21,919 bases of DNA from JBGTGG01 sp964398945 (GTDB lineage Bacteria > Bacteroidota > Bacteroidia > Cytophagales > Cyclobacteriaceae). Below, in pieces: positions 1 through 7,754 of this stretch (positions within the stretch are counted from its first letter, which is position 1; each line of letters opens with the position of its first letter). Below the pieces are notes generated by a model that was not told where the DNA came from, searched no databases, and saw only the letters and a list, made by a program, of their open reading frames with translations. The stretch is from contig CAYNOT010000033.1 of assembly GCA_964398945.1 (NCBI GenBank), positions 1-21,919 on the forward strand, written 5' to 3'. The position numbers and the translations under genes were made by a program.

Positions 1-60
1 AAACCGGATAAGTGAATTGATACCTGGCAAGATGTAGTTTATCGGACGGTTACAACAAAC

Positions 61-381
61 ATGCGAAAGGATGATAGGATTACCGGAAGGAATGATTTAA
101 GCAATCAATCCAAGCCACTTGAGGCCATCATCGAGTGGGGTTTTTCCAAAGAGTTGACCGGGCAGCTTGCCAGAAAGACAGGGTTTATTCAACGGTCAAG
201 AAAAATTTCAGCCGTTCATTTCGTCAACAGTTTAATGTTTTTGTATGGCAACCAACTCAACACAAGTTTGCCTGATATTGCTGCCGATCTGCACCAGCAA
301 TTTTCTGTCGGGAAACAAGCGGTTTTGAGTACATGCCTGGTTTATTTTAACCAAAAATTTAAAAAAGTATGTATTATTTAA
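61..381 (+). pseudogene. N-terminal fragment of an IS4-like transposase
   Basis: A 106-residue reading frame resembling the N-terminal region of IS4-type DDE transposases: a basic start, then FIQRSRKISAVHFVNSLMF at about residues 42-60, then a SLPDIAADL segment and a GKQAVL segment (normally the helix-turn-helix-like part). A full-length family member is several hundred residues and contains the DDE catalytic core; none of that core is present here, and downstream sequence to 506 is AT-rich and non-coding. The ending NQKFKKVCII looks like a broken frame. No terminal inverted repeat is visible, and only 60 bases precede it, so the left end of the element may lie outside the window. A dead remnant is more likely than a working small protein. 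Family assignment is by pattern recognition and is moderate. Confidence 0.55.
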
Positions 382-506
382 ATAATAAGGCTTTGAATTT
401 ACCCTTACTACAACGATTTCGTAACTTTTTATTATAATTTGGTTCATTTCTAACCAATTTATCGGAAAATTTGGAAAACATAATTAACCAATAAACCCAA
501 ATTTCC

Positions 507-1274
507 ATGAAGAAAATCTACACCAAACCCGTTAAGAAATTATCCCTCCTCCTGGGTATTTTATTGCTCCTTTTCAATGCATCAACTGTTAAGTCACAGA
601 GCACTGATGATGAAGACGATGGTTTTTCGTTTACAGTAGCATTGGTCTCCGACCAGTTTTTCGGATTTGCGCCTTCATTTTCAGGATCCTATTCGATAAA
701 CCCTACCCTTGATTTTACTTTTTATGGCATTTTGTGGTCTGGTGGAACGGCCGCTGCCTGGGGAAACTGGACGGAATTCGGTGTGGGCGTCAATTTGAAT
801 GTGGCGGATGGATTCAGCATTAACCCCAACCTGGGAATAACAGGGGGCAACCTTTTGTCAAGCGGGACGCAAGGCCCATCTGTATTTGGTGATGGTATTG
901 TTCCTAATTTTATTGTTTCCTTAGACAAACCAAAAGTAGAGGGAGAGATCTATTTCGGTTATTATGCGCCATTAAGAGATATGACAGACAAGGTTGATCC
1001 TTTGTCTAATCCTACTACGTTGGCCTATGTTCACTACTGGGCAAACCTGGGGTACAAAGCAAGCTCTAAATTTTCATTGGGCCTTCATTTTGAACACTTA
1101 GTCAACACAGGGGGGTCTGAGGTAACTTCATCAACCGATGTTTTTCAGTGGATCGGCCCGTACATACAGTTTTCATCTCCCAAAAACGGCATTTTCGCGC
1201 GTTTATCAGCAGGCGGGGATTTGGTAGATGGGAATGATTCTTTCTTCAAGGTGAACGCGGGGTTCACCTTCTAA
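507..1274 (+). CDS. Probable outer-membrane beta-barrel protein
   Basis: A 255-residue secreted protein. Residues 1-31 form a typical signal peptide: KK-rich start, hydrophobic LSLLLGILLLLFNAS, likely cleavage near VKSQS. After an acidic linker (DDEDDG) the rest is made of alternating short hydrophobic/aromatic strands separated by Gly/Asn/Asp turns, and the protein ends in aromatic FTF, as expected for an outer-membrane barrel. Strand patterns such as GVGVNLNVADGFSINPNLGI and LGYKASSKFSLGLHFEHL support this. I recognise it only as the type of conserved Bacteroidota membrane protein annotated by DUF; no enzymatic or transport substrate can be named. The gene is a single unit closed by a strong terminator at 1291-1335. 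The ATG at 507 is chosen because the signal peptide begins there. Confidence 0.7.
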   Translation: MKKIYTKPVKKLSLLLGILLLLFNASTVKSQSTDDEDDGFSFTVALVSDQFFGFAPSFSGSYSINPTLDFTFYGILWSGGTAAAWGNWTEFGVGVNLNVADGFSINPNLGITGGNLLSSGTQGPSVFGDGIVPNFIVSLDKPKVEGEIYFGYYAPLRDMTDKVDPLSNPTTLAYVHYWANLGYKASSKFSLGLHFEHLVNTGGSEVTSSTDVFQWIGPYIQFSSPKNGIFARLSAGGDLVDGNDSFFKVNAGFTF

Positions 1275-1290
1275 ACGCTGTTGTGAACGC

Positions 1291-1335
1291 TATACCCTGG
1301 TTCGTGAAGTGCGAACCAGGGTATACTTTTTTTTT
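1291..1335 (+). terminator. Strong intrinsic terminator after the beta-barrel gene
   Basis: A perfect 14-bp stem (tataccctggttcg at 1291-1304 pairing with cgaaccagggtata at 1312-1325), a 7-nt loop and then nine T residues at 1327-1335. It begins 17 bases after the stop codon of the beta-barrel gene. The T-run is only on the plus-strand exit side, so it works mainly for the plus-strand gene, although it also lies just beyond the 3' end of the minus-strand debris. Confidence 0.93.
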
Positions 1336-1524
1336 CTAAAGCTGCGGTTGCCCCTGATCGGTAAAGTCCCCACGAAGCACCCTGAAACCGCTTGCGGGCT
1401 TCTGCCGCATAAACACTGCCCGGAAACTTGTTGAGAAACCCGCAGTAAAGTCCCATGGCCTTATCCTTATTGGCAAGTTGTCGTTCATATATTTCACCTT
1501 GCAAATAATAGGCATCGTCTGCTT
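1336..1524 (-). pseudogene. 3'-terminal fragment of a tetratricopeptide-repeat gene
   Basis: Read on the minus strand, the frame KADDAYYLQGEIYERQL, then NKDKAMGLYCGFLNKFPGSV, then YAAEARKRF is the typical last repeat of a Bacteroidota TPR lipoprotein-type gene. After KRF the expected ending (RVLRGDFTDQGQPQL, stop) is found in another frame: removing the single extra A in tttcagggtg restores it, and the stop is then at 1336-1338. So the fragment carries a one-base frameshift. The rest of the TPR gene is absent: at about 1524 the sequence changes abruptly to a fumarase fragment. It is dead genetic debris, not a working gene; the evidence is the quality of the match to the repeat consensus. Confidence 0.65.
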
Positions 1525-1626
1525 TCCTGTGCCTACAGCCGTTCCGCCCAACGCCAGTTCACAAATCATTTCCAATGCATTATTGATTGCCCTGATGCTG
1601 TTATCCATCTGTTGCGCAATGTTCAT
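1525..1626 (-). pseudogene. Internal fragment of a fumarase/aspartase-family gene
   Basis: The minus-strand frame from 1626 encodes MDNSIRAINNALEMICELAL followed by GGTAVGTG. ELALGGTAVGTG is a signature block of class II fumarase and related lyases, which normally continues LN(T/A). Here the match stops exactly at GTG and the sequence turns into the TPR fragment in another frame. An in-frame stop lies directly upstream of the ATG at 1626, and nothing upstream (1627-1757) continues the family. About 34 of the roughly 460 residues of a fumarase are present, so it cannot be functional. Which member of the superfamily it came from is uncertain; class II fumarase is the best guess. Confidence 0.65.
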
Positions 1627-1757
1627 TCAGGTAACATGTGACGGAACAGCAATTGATTGTATATTTAATCCATGAGTTACATAAGTTTTCGTGAGACATT
1701 AACAAAACAAAACAAGGAAAAGAATAAAATATCAACCATTGCTCCTGTCAGTAAAAG

Positions 1758-2606
1758 ATGAACAGCCTAACGCCAAATATCCGTACAGAACAATGCAATA
1801 TCCATCCTGCATTACGTTCGCTGATACGGCACATCGTTATTATAGAAGCTGATTTCGGCAATATTCCTGTTAGCATAGAGGGTAATTTTATGCCCTCGCC
1901 CGACCAGGCAATGTTCATCAATCTTAATACCCGGCTTAAATCCAAAAAATCAGGCGAGAACAATTTCAATACCGTTACGTCCTGTACGTTGATAGGAGCA
2001 CAAATTACTCCCTTCAAACTATTGGTAGAAGAAAGCCATAAAACCGTATCAATTATTTTTCAGCCCGGAGGGCTAAACCGGTTTTTGAATATTCCGATGA
2101 CCGAAATATTTGACAATGGTTACAGTGCCAGAGAAGTTGTAGGCAGGGAGATAGAAGAACTTTTAGACAAATCTCACGACACTATTTCTTTAAACGAATT
2201 GGATAGTATTGTACAGTCGTATTTTCTCAGAAAACTATCCCAGGTAAAAGAACCGTTACCCATTGATTTTGCCCTGCAACACCTGTTGGCAAACCACAAT
2301 ACGAATATGGACAAGATTGCTGGAATGGCTTGTATGAGTATTCGTAATTTTGAGCGAAAATGCAAAGAACGATTAGGTATGCCTGCCAAGATGTATGCAC
2401 GAATAGCCAGGTTTCATAAGGCATATAAAATTCTCGAAAGCAGACCAACAATATCCTGGGCAGATTTAACCTATGAAGCAGGATATTACGACCAAACGCA
2501 CTTTATCAAGGATTTTAAGGAGTTTTCTAAACTCACACCTACCCTTGTTTACAAAGAATTATCGGGACAACATATGCAGTTTCAGCCTGACTGGGACAAA
2601 ATTTGA
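1758..2606 (+). CDS. AraC-family transcriptional regulator
   Basis: A 282-residue regulator with two parts. Residues about 1-160 form a cupin-like N-terminal sensor of the type found in Bacteroidota AraC proteins (block IFQPGGLNRFL at 100-110 is typical of the DUF6597-like domain). Residues about 170-265 form the AraC DNA-binding domain: first helix-turn-helix around MDKIAGMACMSIRNFERK (184-201) followed by RLGMPAKMYARIARF (205-219), second around DLTYEAGYYDQTHFIKDF (236-253) followed by the family FSKLTP. The ligand is unknown. It lies just upstream, same strand, of a small membrane protein and a SnoaL-like protein, which are plausible targets. The ATG at 1758 gives a normal family length. 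Confidence 0.9.
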   Translation: MNSLTPNIRTEQCNIHPALRSLIRHIVIIEADFGNIPVSIEGNFMPSPDQAMFINLNTRLKSKKSGENNFNTVTSCTLIGAQITPFKLLVEESHKTVSIIFQPGGLNRFLNIPMTEIFDNGYSAREVVGREIEELLDKSHDTISLNELDSIVQSYFLRKLSQVKEPLPIDFALQHLLANHNTNMDKIAGMACMSIRNFERKCKERLGMPAKMYARIARFHKAYKILESRPTISWADLTYEAGYYDQTHFIKDFKEFSKLTPTLVYKELSGQHMQFQPDWDKI

Positions 2607-2646
2607 CTTTGTCGTTTTTTTACTATCCCCATTTTCTTTTCAGGAA

Positions 2647-2654
2647 TATTTTTG
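2647..2654 (+). promoter_or_regulatory. Putative TAnnTTTG promoter box
   Basis: The octamer tatttttg fits the Bacteroidota -7 consensus TAnnTTTG exactly and lies 21 bases before the ATG of the small membrane-protein gene, giving a short leader. No convincing -33 element is seen at the expected distance, so the call rests on the octamer and its position. Confidence 0.4.
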
Positions 2655-2675
2655 CAGTAACAAAGATGACGAAAC

Positions 2676-3161
2676 ATGAAAAAGTTAGTTCTCTATGCAT
2701 CTGTTGCATTTTCAAGTGGATTGTTTTTTACCAATATTTACAATTCTATAGTCAATGCAGCCAACTGGGAAAGCAATGTCCCTAATTCCATAACAGCCAC
2801 CAAAGATTTTTTTGTAGTTGCCAATCCTGGTACTTTTTTTCAACTGATAGACCCTACAAACCTGATTTTGATTGTGCTGGCATTAATTTTATTTTGGAAA
2901 AAATCAACTTCAATTCGGTTGTATCTGGGGATAGCTTTACTTTGCTATATATCCTCTATGATTTTAACCTTTACCTATTTTTATCCCAGAAATGAGATTA
3001 TGTTTCTTTCAGAACAGCTTCCCGATACGGAAACGCTCAAAAAAGTTGCCTCTGAATGGGGAAGAATGAACTGGGTCAGGTCTTTGATATGGTTGGCAGG
3101 TCTTATCTGTTCTTTCCTGGCTTTGGACAAAGCCACTTCAACCACTCAAAAGCCATCTTAA
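2676..3161 (+). CDS. Small integral membrane protein (DUF1772-like)
   Basis: A 161-residue protein with about four transmembrane segments: residues 5-25 (starting LVLYASVAFSSGLFFTN), about 53-74 (LIDPTNLILIVLALILFW), about 80-102 (LYLGIALLCYISSMILTFTY) and about 132-152 (WVRSLIWLAGLICSFLAL). The SGLFFTNIYNS block in TM1 and the RMNWVR segment before TM4 are typical of DUF1772/anthrone-oxygenase-like small membrane proteins; the enzymatic role of the bacterial members is not established. It follows an AraC regulator, a frequent arrangement for this type of protein in Bacteroidota. The stop codon overlaps an ATG by one base (TAATG at 3159-3163) that could extend the next gene. An ATG at 2666 is in the wrong frame. 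Confidence 0.65.
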   Translation: MKKLVLYASVAFSSGLFFTNIYNSIVNAANWESNVPNSITATKDFFVVANPGTFFQLIDPTNLILIVLALILFWKKSTSIRLYLGIALLCYISSMILTFTYFYPRNEIMFLSEQLPDTETLKKVASEWGRMNWVRSLIWLAGLICSFLALDKATSTTQKPS

Positions 3162-3234
3162 TGGTATTAAATTCTTGCAAGGAAAACAGCCCAACAATTC
3201 TTGAAGACTCCTCTATTTCGCCCCAAATACTTGC

Positions 3235-3242
3235 TAGATTTG
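3235..3242 (+). promoter_or_regulatory. Putative TAnnTTTG promoter box
   Basis: The octamer tagatttg fits TAnnTTTG exactly and ends 38 bases before the ATG at 3281. It lies inside the stretch that would be coding if the next gene began at 3161, and so favours the downstream start. No clear -33 element is seen. Confidence 0.35.
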
Positions 3243-3280
3243 GGACGAATTTGCGCAAGCAATTCACGCTAACCAATACT

Positions 3281-3652
3281 ATGACAGACTTAGAAATAAA
3301 AACCACTAAACTAAATGATTTAATTATCAAAGGGCACACGTTGGAAGCGATGGAATTGTTTTATGCCGACCATGTGTCAATGCAGGAAAATGAAGACAAC
3401 CCAAGGATTGGGAAACAAACCTGTTTGGACAATGAAAAACGAAATCTTCAAAATGTAAAAAAGGTTATCAATAAACTTTTAAATCAGGCAATTGACAATA
3501 AAAACAATGTGGTATTCAGCGAATGGGAAATAACCTTCCTAACTAAAAACGATAGGGCCATGGGATTAAAGGAAGTTTCCGTTCAGCAATGGGACAATGG
3601 TAAAATTGTAAAAGAGAAATTTTACTACAAAGACTTCTACGCTGTAATCTGA
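3281..3652 (+). CDS. SnoaL-like (NTF2-fold) protein
   Basis: A 123-residue protein with the pattern of the SnoaL-like NTF2 fold: helix with NDLIIKGHTLEAMELFYADH (about residues 11-30), then MQENEDNPRIGKQTCLDNEK (the usual place of the small-molecule pocket), and later beta strands NVVFSEWEITF, VSVQQWDNGKIVKEKFYY. Such proteins bind or isomerise small molecules, but many are of unknown function and no catalytic residue can be assigned. Start choice: the frame is open from an ATG at 3161 that overlaps the previous stop (TAATG), adding 40 residues that do not resemble the family; MTDLEIKTTKLND at 3281 looks like a normal family N-terminus and has a promoter-like box upstream. Coupling to the upstream gene remains possible. 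Confidence 0.7.
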   Translation: MTDLEIKTTKLNDLIIKGHTLEAMELFYADHVSMQENEDNPRIGKQTCLDNEKRNLQNVKKVINKLLNQAIDNKNNVVFSEWEITFLTKNDRAMGLKEVSVQQWDNGKIVKEKFYYKDFYAVI

Positions 3653-3808
3653 CAAAATCGAAATCTTTTTAGAAGCCATCGGCCAAGCCGAAATTCAAGC
3701 TAGTTAAATAAACAGAATCCGTATTGTTTTCTTACTTTTAAAACCAGCATAGTAAATGCATTCCTATCCAAATAAAAAACACATCGTTCACCCAACTTCG
3801 AAACGCCA

Positions 3809-4621
3809 ATGAACAACAGACGAAAATTTATTTTACAATCCGCTACACTTGGACTTGCCGCGCTTTTACCATTCAAATCCAAAGCAACTTCTGCCTCAAT
3901 AACACCACCCCTCCCCTCGCTTAAAGGAAGAAAAGTTTTATTTACCTACGGTGGTTGGGATGGCCATGAGCCTATCAAATTTGCAGAATATTTGACACCC
4001 TGGATGAAAAATGAAGGGGCCGAAGTCCTTTTGCATTCCACATTGGATGTATATGCCGACAAAGCCGTAATGGATAGCGTTGATCTGATCGTTCAAATTT
4101 TTACAATGTCAACCATCAGCAAAGAACAAGAGGAAGGGTTGTTAACATGCATCAAAAACGGGGCAGGCATGGCCGGCTGGCATGGTGGCATGTGCGATGC
4201 GTTCCGCAACAATACGGAGTATCAATACATGACCGGAGGACAATGGGTTTCGCATCCGGGTGGTGAGATTGACTATGATGTGCACTTCACAAATCAGGAA
4301 GATGCTGTTTCAAATGGATTAAAGAATTTTACCATTAAAAGTGAACAGTATTATATGCACGTAGATCCCAATGTAAAAGTATTGGCCACTACAAAATTCA
4401 ATGGTGTCAATGATCCGTGGATTGATGGGTGCATCCTTCCTGTCGCATGGAAAAAGACCTACGGAAAAGGAAGGATTTTCTATACTTCACTCGGCCACAA
4501 CCTGACACACATTACCGATCATCCATCGGCATTGACTTTACTGCAACGTGGCATCCAGTGGGCAAGCGCCAGTAAATATGAAAAAGCCGAAAAATGGGTA
4601 TCGCCTGTGTATCCAAATTAA
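3809..4621 (+). CDS. ThuA-domain protein with Tat signal
   Basis: A 270-residue exported protein. Residues 1-30 form a twin-arginine signal: NNRRKFILQSATLGLAALLP, with R4-R5 followed by KFIL and a hydrophobic core. Residues about 40-255 match the ThuA domain, a glutamine-amidotransferase-like fold linked to trehalose/sugar metabolism: start VLFTYGGWDGHEP, the GAGMAGWHGGMCDAFRNN block (about 118-135), GGQWVSHPGG, the EQYYMHVDPNVKVLA region and the ending VAWKKTYGKGRIFYTSLGH (about 212-230), which is characteristic. The exact reaction of most ThuA proteins is not known; a role in sugar or glycan catabolism is inferred. It appears to be a single gene; no sugar dehydrogenase is next to it. Confidence 0.88.
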   Translation: MNNRRKFILQSATLGLAALLPFKSKATSASITPPLPSLKGRKVLFTYGGWDGHEPIKFAEYLTPWMKNEGAEVLLHSTLDVYADKAVMDSVDLIVQIFTMSTISKEQEEGLLTCIKNGAGMAGWHGGMCDAFRNNTEYQYMTGGQWVSHPGGEIDYDVHFTNQEDAVSNGLKNFTIKSEQYYMHVDPNVKVLATTKFNGVNDPWIDGCILPVAWKKTYGKGRIFYTSLGHNLTHITDHPSALTLLQRGIQWASASKYEKAEKWVSPVYPN

Positions 4622-4692
4622 GATGTTAATAAATTATCGATGCGGTCATTTTAACCGCAATGCACATGCGGAAATCAATCTTTGAACTTTAC

Positions 4693-5049
4693 ATGACGGA
4701 AAGATTATATATCGAAGAATATAACGGGCAGCGAATAATTGTTGTAGACTATAAGGGCTTAAAAGAAAATGAAATGATCAAACTGGCAAACGAACACCTG
4801 GCCTTAACACTTCAGACAAAACTACCCTTCGTTTGCGACACACGTGACACGTATGTGACTTCTGGTTTTTTAGAGGCCGCAAAAAACTTTTTTGAATCCA
4901 CAAAACAAATTATTGACAAAGGTACATTCTTAAAGGCAGGCCCTGTAAAAGGATGGATTTTAAAAGGATTATTGCTCAAGTACAAAGGGAACTTTAAAAG
5001 TTTCGATACAAAAGAAGAAGCAATGGATTTTTTGACCCATCAAACTTAA
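4693..5049 (+). CDS. Small SpoIIAA/STAS-like protein
   Basis: A 118-residue soluble protein beginning MTERLYIEEYNGQRIIVVDY. The pattern of an N-terminal strand pair with IVVDYKGLKENEMIKLANE, followed by LPFVCDTRDTYVTSGFLEAA (alternating strand and helix) and a C-terminal helix EEAMDFLTHQT fits small SpoIIAA-like/STAS-related proteins common in Bacteroidota; their function is unknown. Start choice: the frame is open from 4660, but that ATG sits at the foot of a small hairpin (4641-4659) and adds MHMRKSIFELY, which is unlike the family; the ATG at 4693 gives the usual N-terminus. The gene converges with the ABC permease on the other strand (gap about 50 bases, no terminator visible). Confidence 0.6.
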   Translation: MTERLYIEEYNGQRIIVVDYKGLKENEMIKLANEHLALTLQTKLPFVCDTRDTYVTSGFLEAAKNFFESTKQIIDKGTFLKAGPVKGWILKGLLLKYKGNFKSFDTKEEAMDFLTHQT

Positions 5050-5100
5050 GCCCGATTCGTTTAGCCAAATTGGTAAAGAAGATATTACAAGAAATTATTA

Positions 5101-7554
5101 TCACTCATATTTTAAGGTTTCCGCAGGCGAAGCAGAGGTGGTCTTCAACGCCTGATAAAAGATGGTAAGAAAGGCGATCACCAAACCAATGGCACCGGCC
5201 AGTAAAAATATTCCCACCCCCATCTTGATCCGGTATTGAAAGGAAGCGAGCCAACTGTTCATCAAATACAAGGTAATCGGTACTGAGATCACCAGGCTAA
5301 TCACAACAAGATAAAAATATTCTTTTGACAATAGGATGAGCAGCGATTGTTCGGTAGCCCCCATAACTTTACGAATGCTGATCTCTTTTGTCCTGTTCTG
5401 TAAACTCAGGGAAGCCAATCCATACAATCCAAGACTTCCGATGAGTATTGCCAGGATCGTTGCAATCGCCACAATCCCGCCCAGGGTTTTATCATTTCTA
5501 TAGTATTGGTTGATCGCTTCGTCAACAAAAGAAAAATCAAACTCTTCCATACCGGTAAGTGCCGGCCACACCGCTTTTATCTTATCAACTGCTGTATGTA
5601 CATTGCCCGCTTGCAGGCGAACAAGCAGTTTGGGCATCGGTGAACTTTGAACATTGATATTTTCAATACCTTTCAAAACGATACTTACATCCTGCACCAT
5701 GGCAAGTGGTTCAACATGTGTATAAAGCGAGGCATAATGAAAATCTTTCACAACCCCAACAATTTCATGATCGGGCAAATTCTTTCCGGGGATGCGTTTC
5801 CCGATTGGATCACCCCATCCATATTCTTTTACAAAAGCTTCATTAACGATCATCCCTCTTCGCGTATCAGAAAGGATGCCTGCATCGAAATTTCTTCCGG
5901 CCACGATTTCCATTCCCATCACAGGAACATAGTCCGCGTCAACAACATTTATATTGAACTCCCTGTACGCACCATTGTCATCGGTATAGCCGACATTCGT
6001 CCACGCACCGGTAGCAAAGTCATGAGCAGAAGTGGCCACGCCAATCACTTCGGTATTTTTTGTCAACTCAGATTTTAATACCACTGATTTCTCAAACCCG
6101 GCACTAATCCGTTCTGTTAAACGTCCATCGCGAGCTGCTGGAATATTCAACACCATTACTTGTTCCTTTGTAAAACCCAGGTTCTTATTTTGAAGAAACC
6201 GCAACTGTTTTTGCATGATCAACGAACTGGATATTAGAAAAATAGAAAACACCAATTGAATTGTGACCAACCCTTTGCGAATGGTTTGCTTGTTGTTCCC
6301 GATTTTTAAACCGCCTTTCAATATCGCTATTGGTTTAAACCCGGAAAGTACCAGCGCGGGATAGCTCCCTGAAACCAACCCGATCACCACCAGCAATCCG
6401 ATAACCACGATCAACAAGAACCCATCAAATGGAAAGGCAAGTTGCTTGGCAGCAAGGTCATTGAAAAACGGAAGCAATAGCAAAGCTGCGCCAATCCCAA
6501 TGGCAACCGATATCATGGTGACCAATACCGCTTCGCCCATAAACTGTGCGATAAGTTGCGAACGCATCGCCCCTACTACTTTTCGGATCCCTACTTCTTT
6601 TGAACGTTTCAACGATCGACCAACTGAAAGTGTGATAAAGTTGATACACGCCACGCACAAAATCAGCACAGCAATCGCAGCGAGGATATAGCTGTATTTT
6701 GGATCGCTTACAGGTACGTTGCCGGGGGGAAAACTGGTGTCCAAATGAATAGAAAGAAAAGGCTGCAAACCCGGGGAATACTGACTATCCTTAAACTCAT
6801 TTGCCCCTAAAACGGTACGGAACAAATCCGGAAACTTGGCGACAACTTGCTCTGGTTTTGTATCTTCCCGCAATAGCACATACGTCTCCGGTGAGATATT
6901 GAACCATGCTTCGTTCAGTACCTGTTCACTGAACAATTTCGGGAAATTCAAATCTGAAATCATGAGGTCAAACCGGATGCTCGAATTGGTGGGCATATCC
7001 TCCACCACCGCACCTACAGTATATTCTTCAAATGCATCATTGAGTTGAATGGAAATCACTTTATTGATGGCATTCCCATCCCCAAAATATTTTTGTGCCA
7101 TCTTCTTTGTGATGACTACCCCCGTTTGGGATTGCATGGTTTGGTCACTATTGCCATCCACACTTTTAAAATCAAACACTTTATAAAAATCCTTACCGGC
7201 AACCAATATCCTTTCGGAGAACTGCTCTTCATCAATTTTCACTTGCGCACCCACGGGGTTTATCCGAACCTGGTGTTCAACTTCCCCGAGGTTTTCTTTC
7301 AAGGTTGGCCCCATTGGGAAAGGTGAGGTCGTATAAAAAAACTGTTGGTCCTTGCCCCAATCTTCATTTACAAACACCCGGTAAATGCGGTCTGCCTTTT
7401 TATGGAAGGTGTCAAACGTCCACTCATCCTTCACATACAGCATAATCAAAATGCAGCAGGCAATCCCGATGGTAAGCCCGAAGATATTGATAAACGAATG
7501 GGTGCCATTCCTCCACAAGGAGCGAAATGCAATTTTCAGGTAGTTTTTAATCAT
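5101..7554 (-). CDS. ABC transporter permease, FtsX/MacB type
   Basis: An 817-residue membrane protein with the Bacteroidota-type start MIKNYLKIAFRSLWRN. Layout: TM1 at about 20-42 (SFINIFGLTIGIACCILIML); a long extracytoplasmic MacB-type domain to about 285; a three-TM FtsX block (about 288-415) with the cytoplasmic coupling element RSLKRSKEVGIRKVVGA; a TM near 430-450 (LVTIQLVFSIFLISSSLIM); a second extracytoplasmic domain; and a C-terminal three-TM FtsX block with SLQNRTKEISIRKVMGATE. The two EI(G/S)IRKV(V/M)GA motifs are the contact sites for the ATPase. Relatives export peptides, lipids or antimicrobials, or transmit mechanical signals; the substrate here is unknown. No ATPase gene is adjacent, so it must be encoded elsewhere. 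The gene looks intact. Confidence 0.93.
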   Translation of the reverse strand: MIKNYLKIAFRSLWRNGTHSFINIFGLTIGIACCILIMLYVKDEWTFDTFHKKADRIYRVFVNEDWGKDQQFFYTTSPFPMGPTLKENLGEVEHQVRINPVGAQVKIDEEQFSERILVAGKDFYKVFDFKSVDGNSDQTMQSQTGVVITKKMAQKYFGDGNAINKVISIQLNDAFEEYTVGAVVEDMPTNSSIRFDLMISDLNFPKLFSEQVLNEAWFNISPETYVLLREDTKPEQVVAKFPDLFRTVLGANEFKDSQYSPGLQPFLSIHLDTSFPPGNVPVSDPKYSYILAAIAVLILCVACINFITLSVGRSLKRSKEVGIRKVVGAMRSQLIAQFMGEAVLVTMISVAIGIGAALLLLPFFNDLAAKQLAFPFDGFLLIVVIGLLVVIGLVSGSYPALVLSGFKPIAILKGGLKIGNNKQTIRKGLVTIQLVFSIFLISSSLIMQKQLRFLQNKNLGFTKEQVMVLNIPAARDGRLTERISAGFEKSVVLKSELTKNTEVIGVATSAHDFATGAWTNVGYTDDNGAYREFNINVVDADYVPVMGMEIVAGRNFDAGILSDTRRGMIVNEAFVKEYGWGDPIGKRIPGKNLPDHEIVGVVKDFHYASLYTHVEPLAMVQDVSIVLKGIENINVQSSPMPKLLVRLQAGNVHTAVDKIKAVWPALTGMEEFDFSFVDEAINQYYRNDKTLGGIVAIATILAILIGSLGLYGLASLSLQNRTKEISIRKVMGATEQSLLILLSKEYFYLVVISLVISVPITLYLMNSWLASFQYRIKMGVGIFLLAGAIGLVIAFLTIFYQALKTTSASPAETLKYE

Positions 7555-7695
7555 GGTAATAAGATTTGGATGACGCTAAATACCGAAACAGTAAGCAAGA
7601 ATAATAATGGTTTCGTACCAGCCGATGATAGGATGAGGTGAACTGTCAAAAAGTTGTAGCGAAGTACGAAGTTGAATCAGTGGGGCAGATTACAA

Positions 7696-7723
7696 ACAAA
7701 AACGCCAATCCCTCAGGATTGGC
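7696..7723 (-). terminator. Intrinsic terminator of the Lys-rich small protein gene
   Basis: A perfect 8-bp stem gccaatcc / ggattggc (7704-7711 and 7716-7723) with a 4-nt loop. On the minus strand it is followed by gtttttgttt, giving a T-rich tail for the gene that ends at 7755. The plus-strand exit (attttgtt) is weaker. Confidence 0.8.
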
Positions 7724-7754
7724 ATTTTGTTGATAAGATTAAAACCAACTCGTC

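Noticed and set aside
1478..1675. Plus-strand frame with hydrophobic content opposite the fumarase/TPR debris
   Set aside because: It is the complement of the clear fumarase and TPR fragments on the minus strand and has no family resemblance.
4641..4659. Hairpin tgcggt/accgca as a terminator for the ThuA gene
   Set aside because: A 6-bp stem with 7-nt loop but no T-run; the following bases are atgcacatgcgg. It is used only as an argument against the 4660 start.
5647..7641. Several plus-strand open frames of 60-140 codons
   Set aside because: All lie opposite the intact ABC permease gene and read as its complement.
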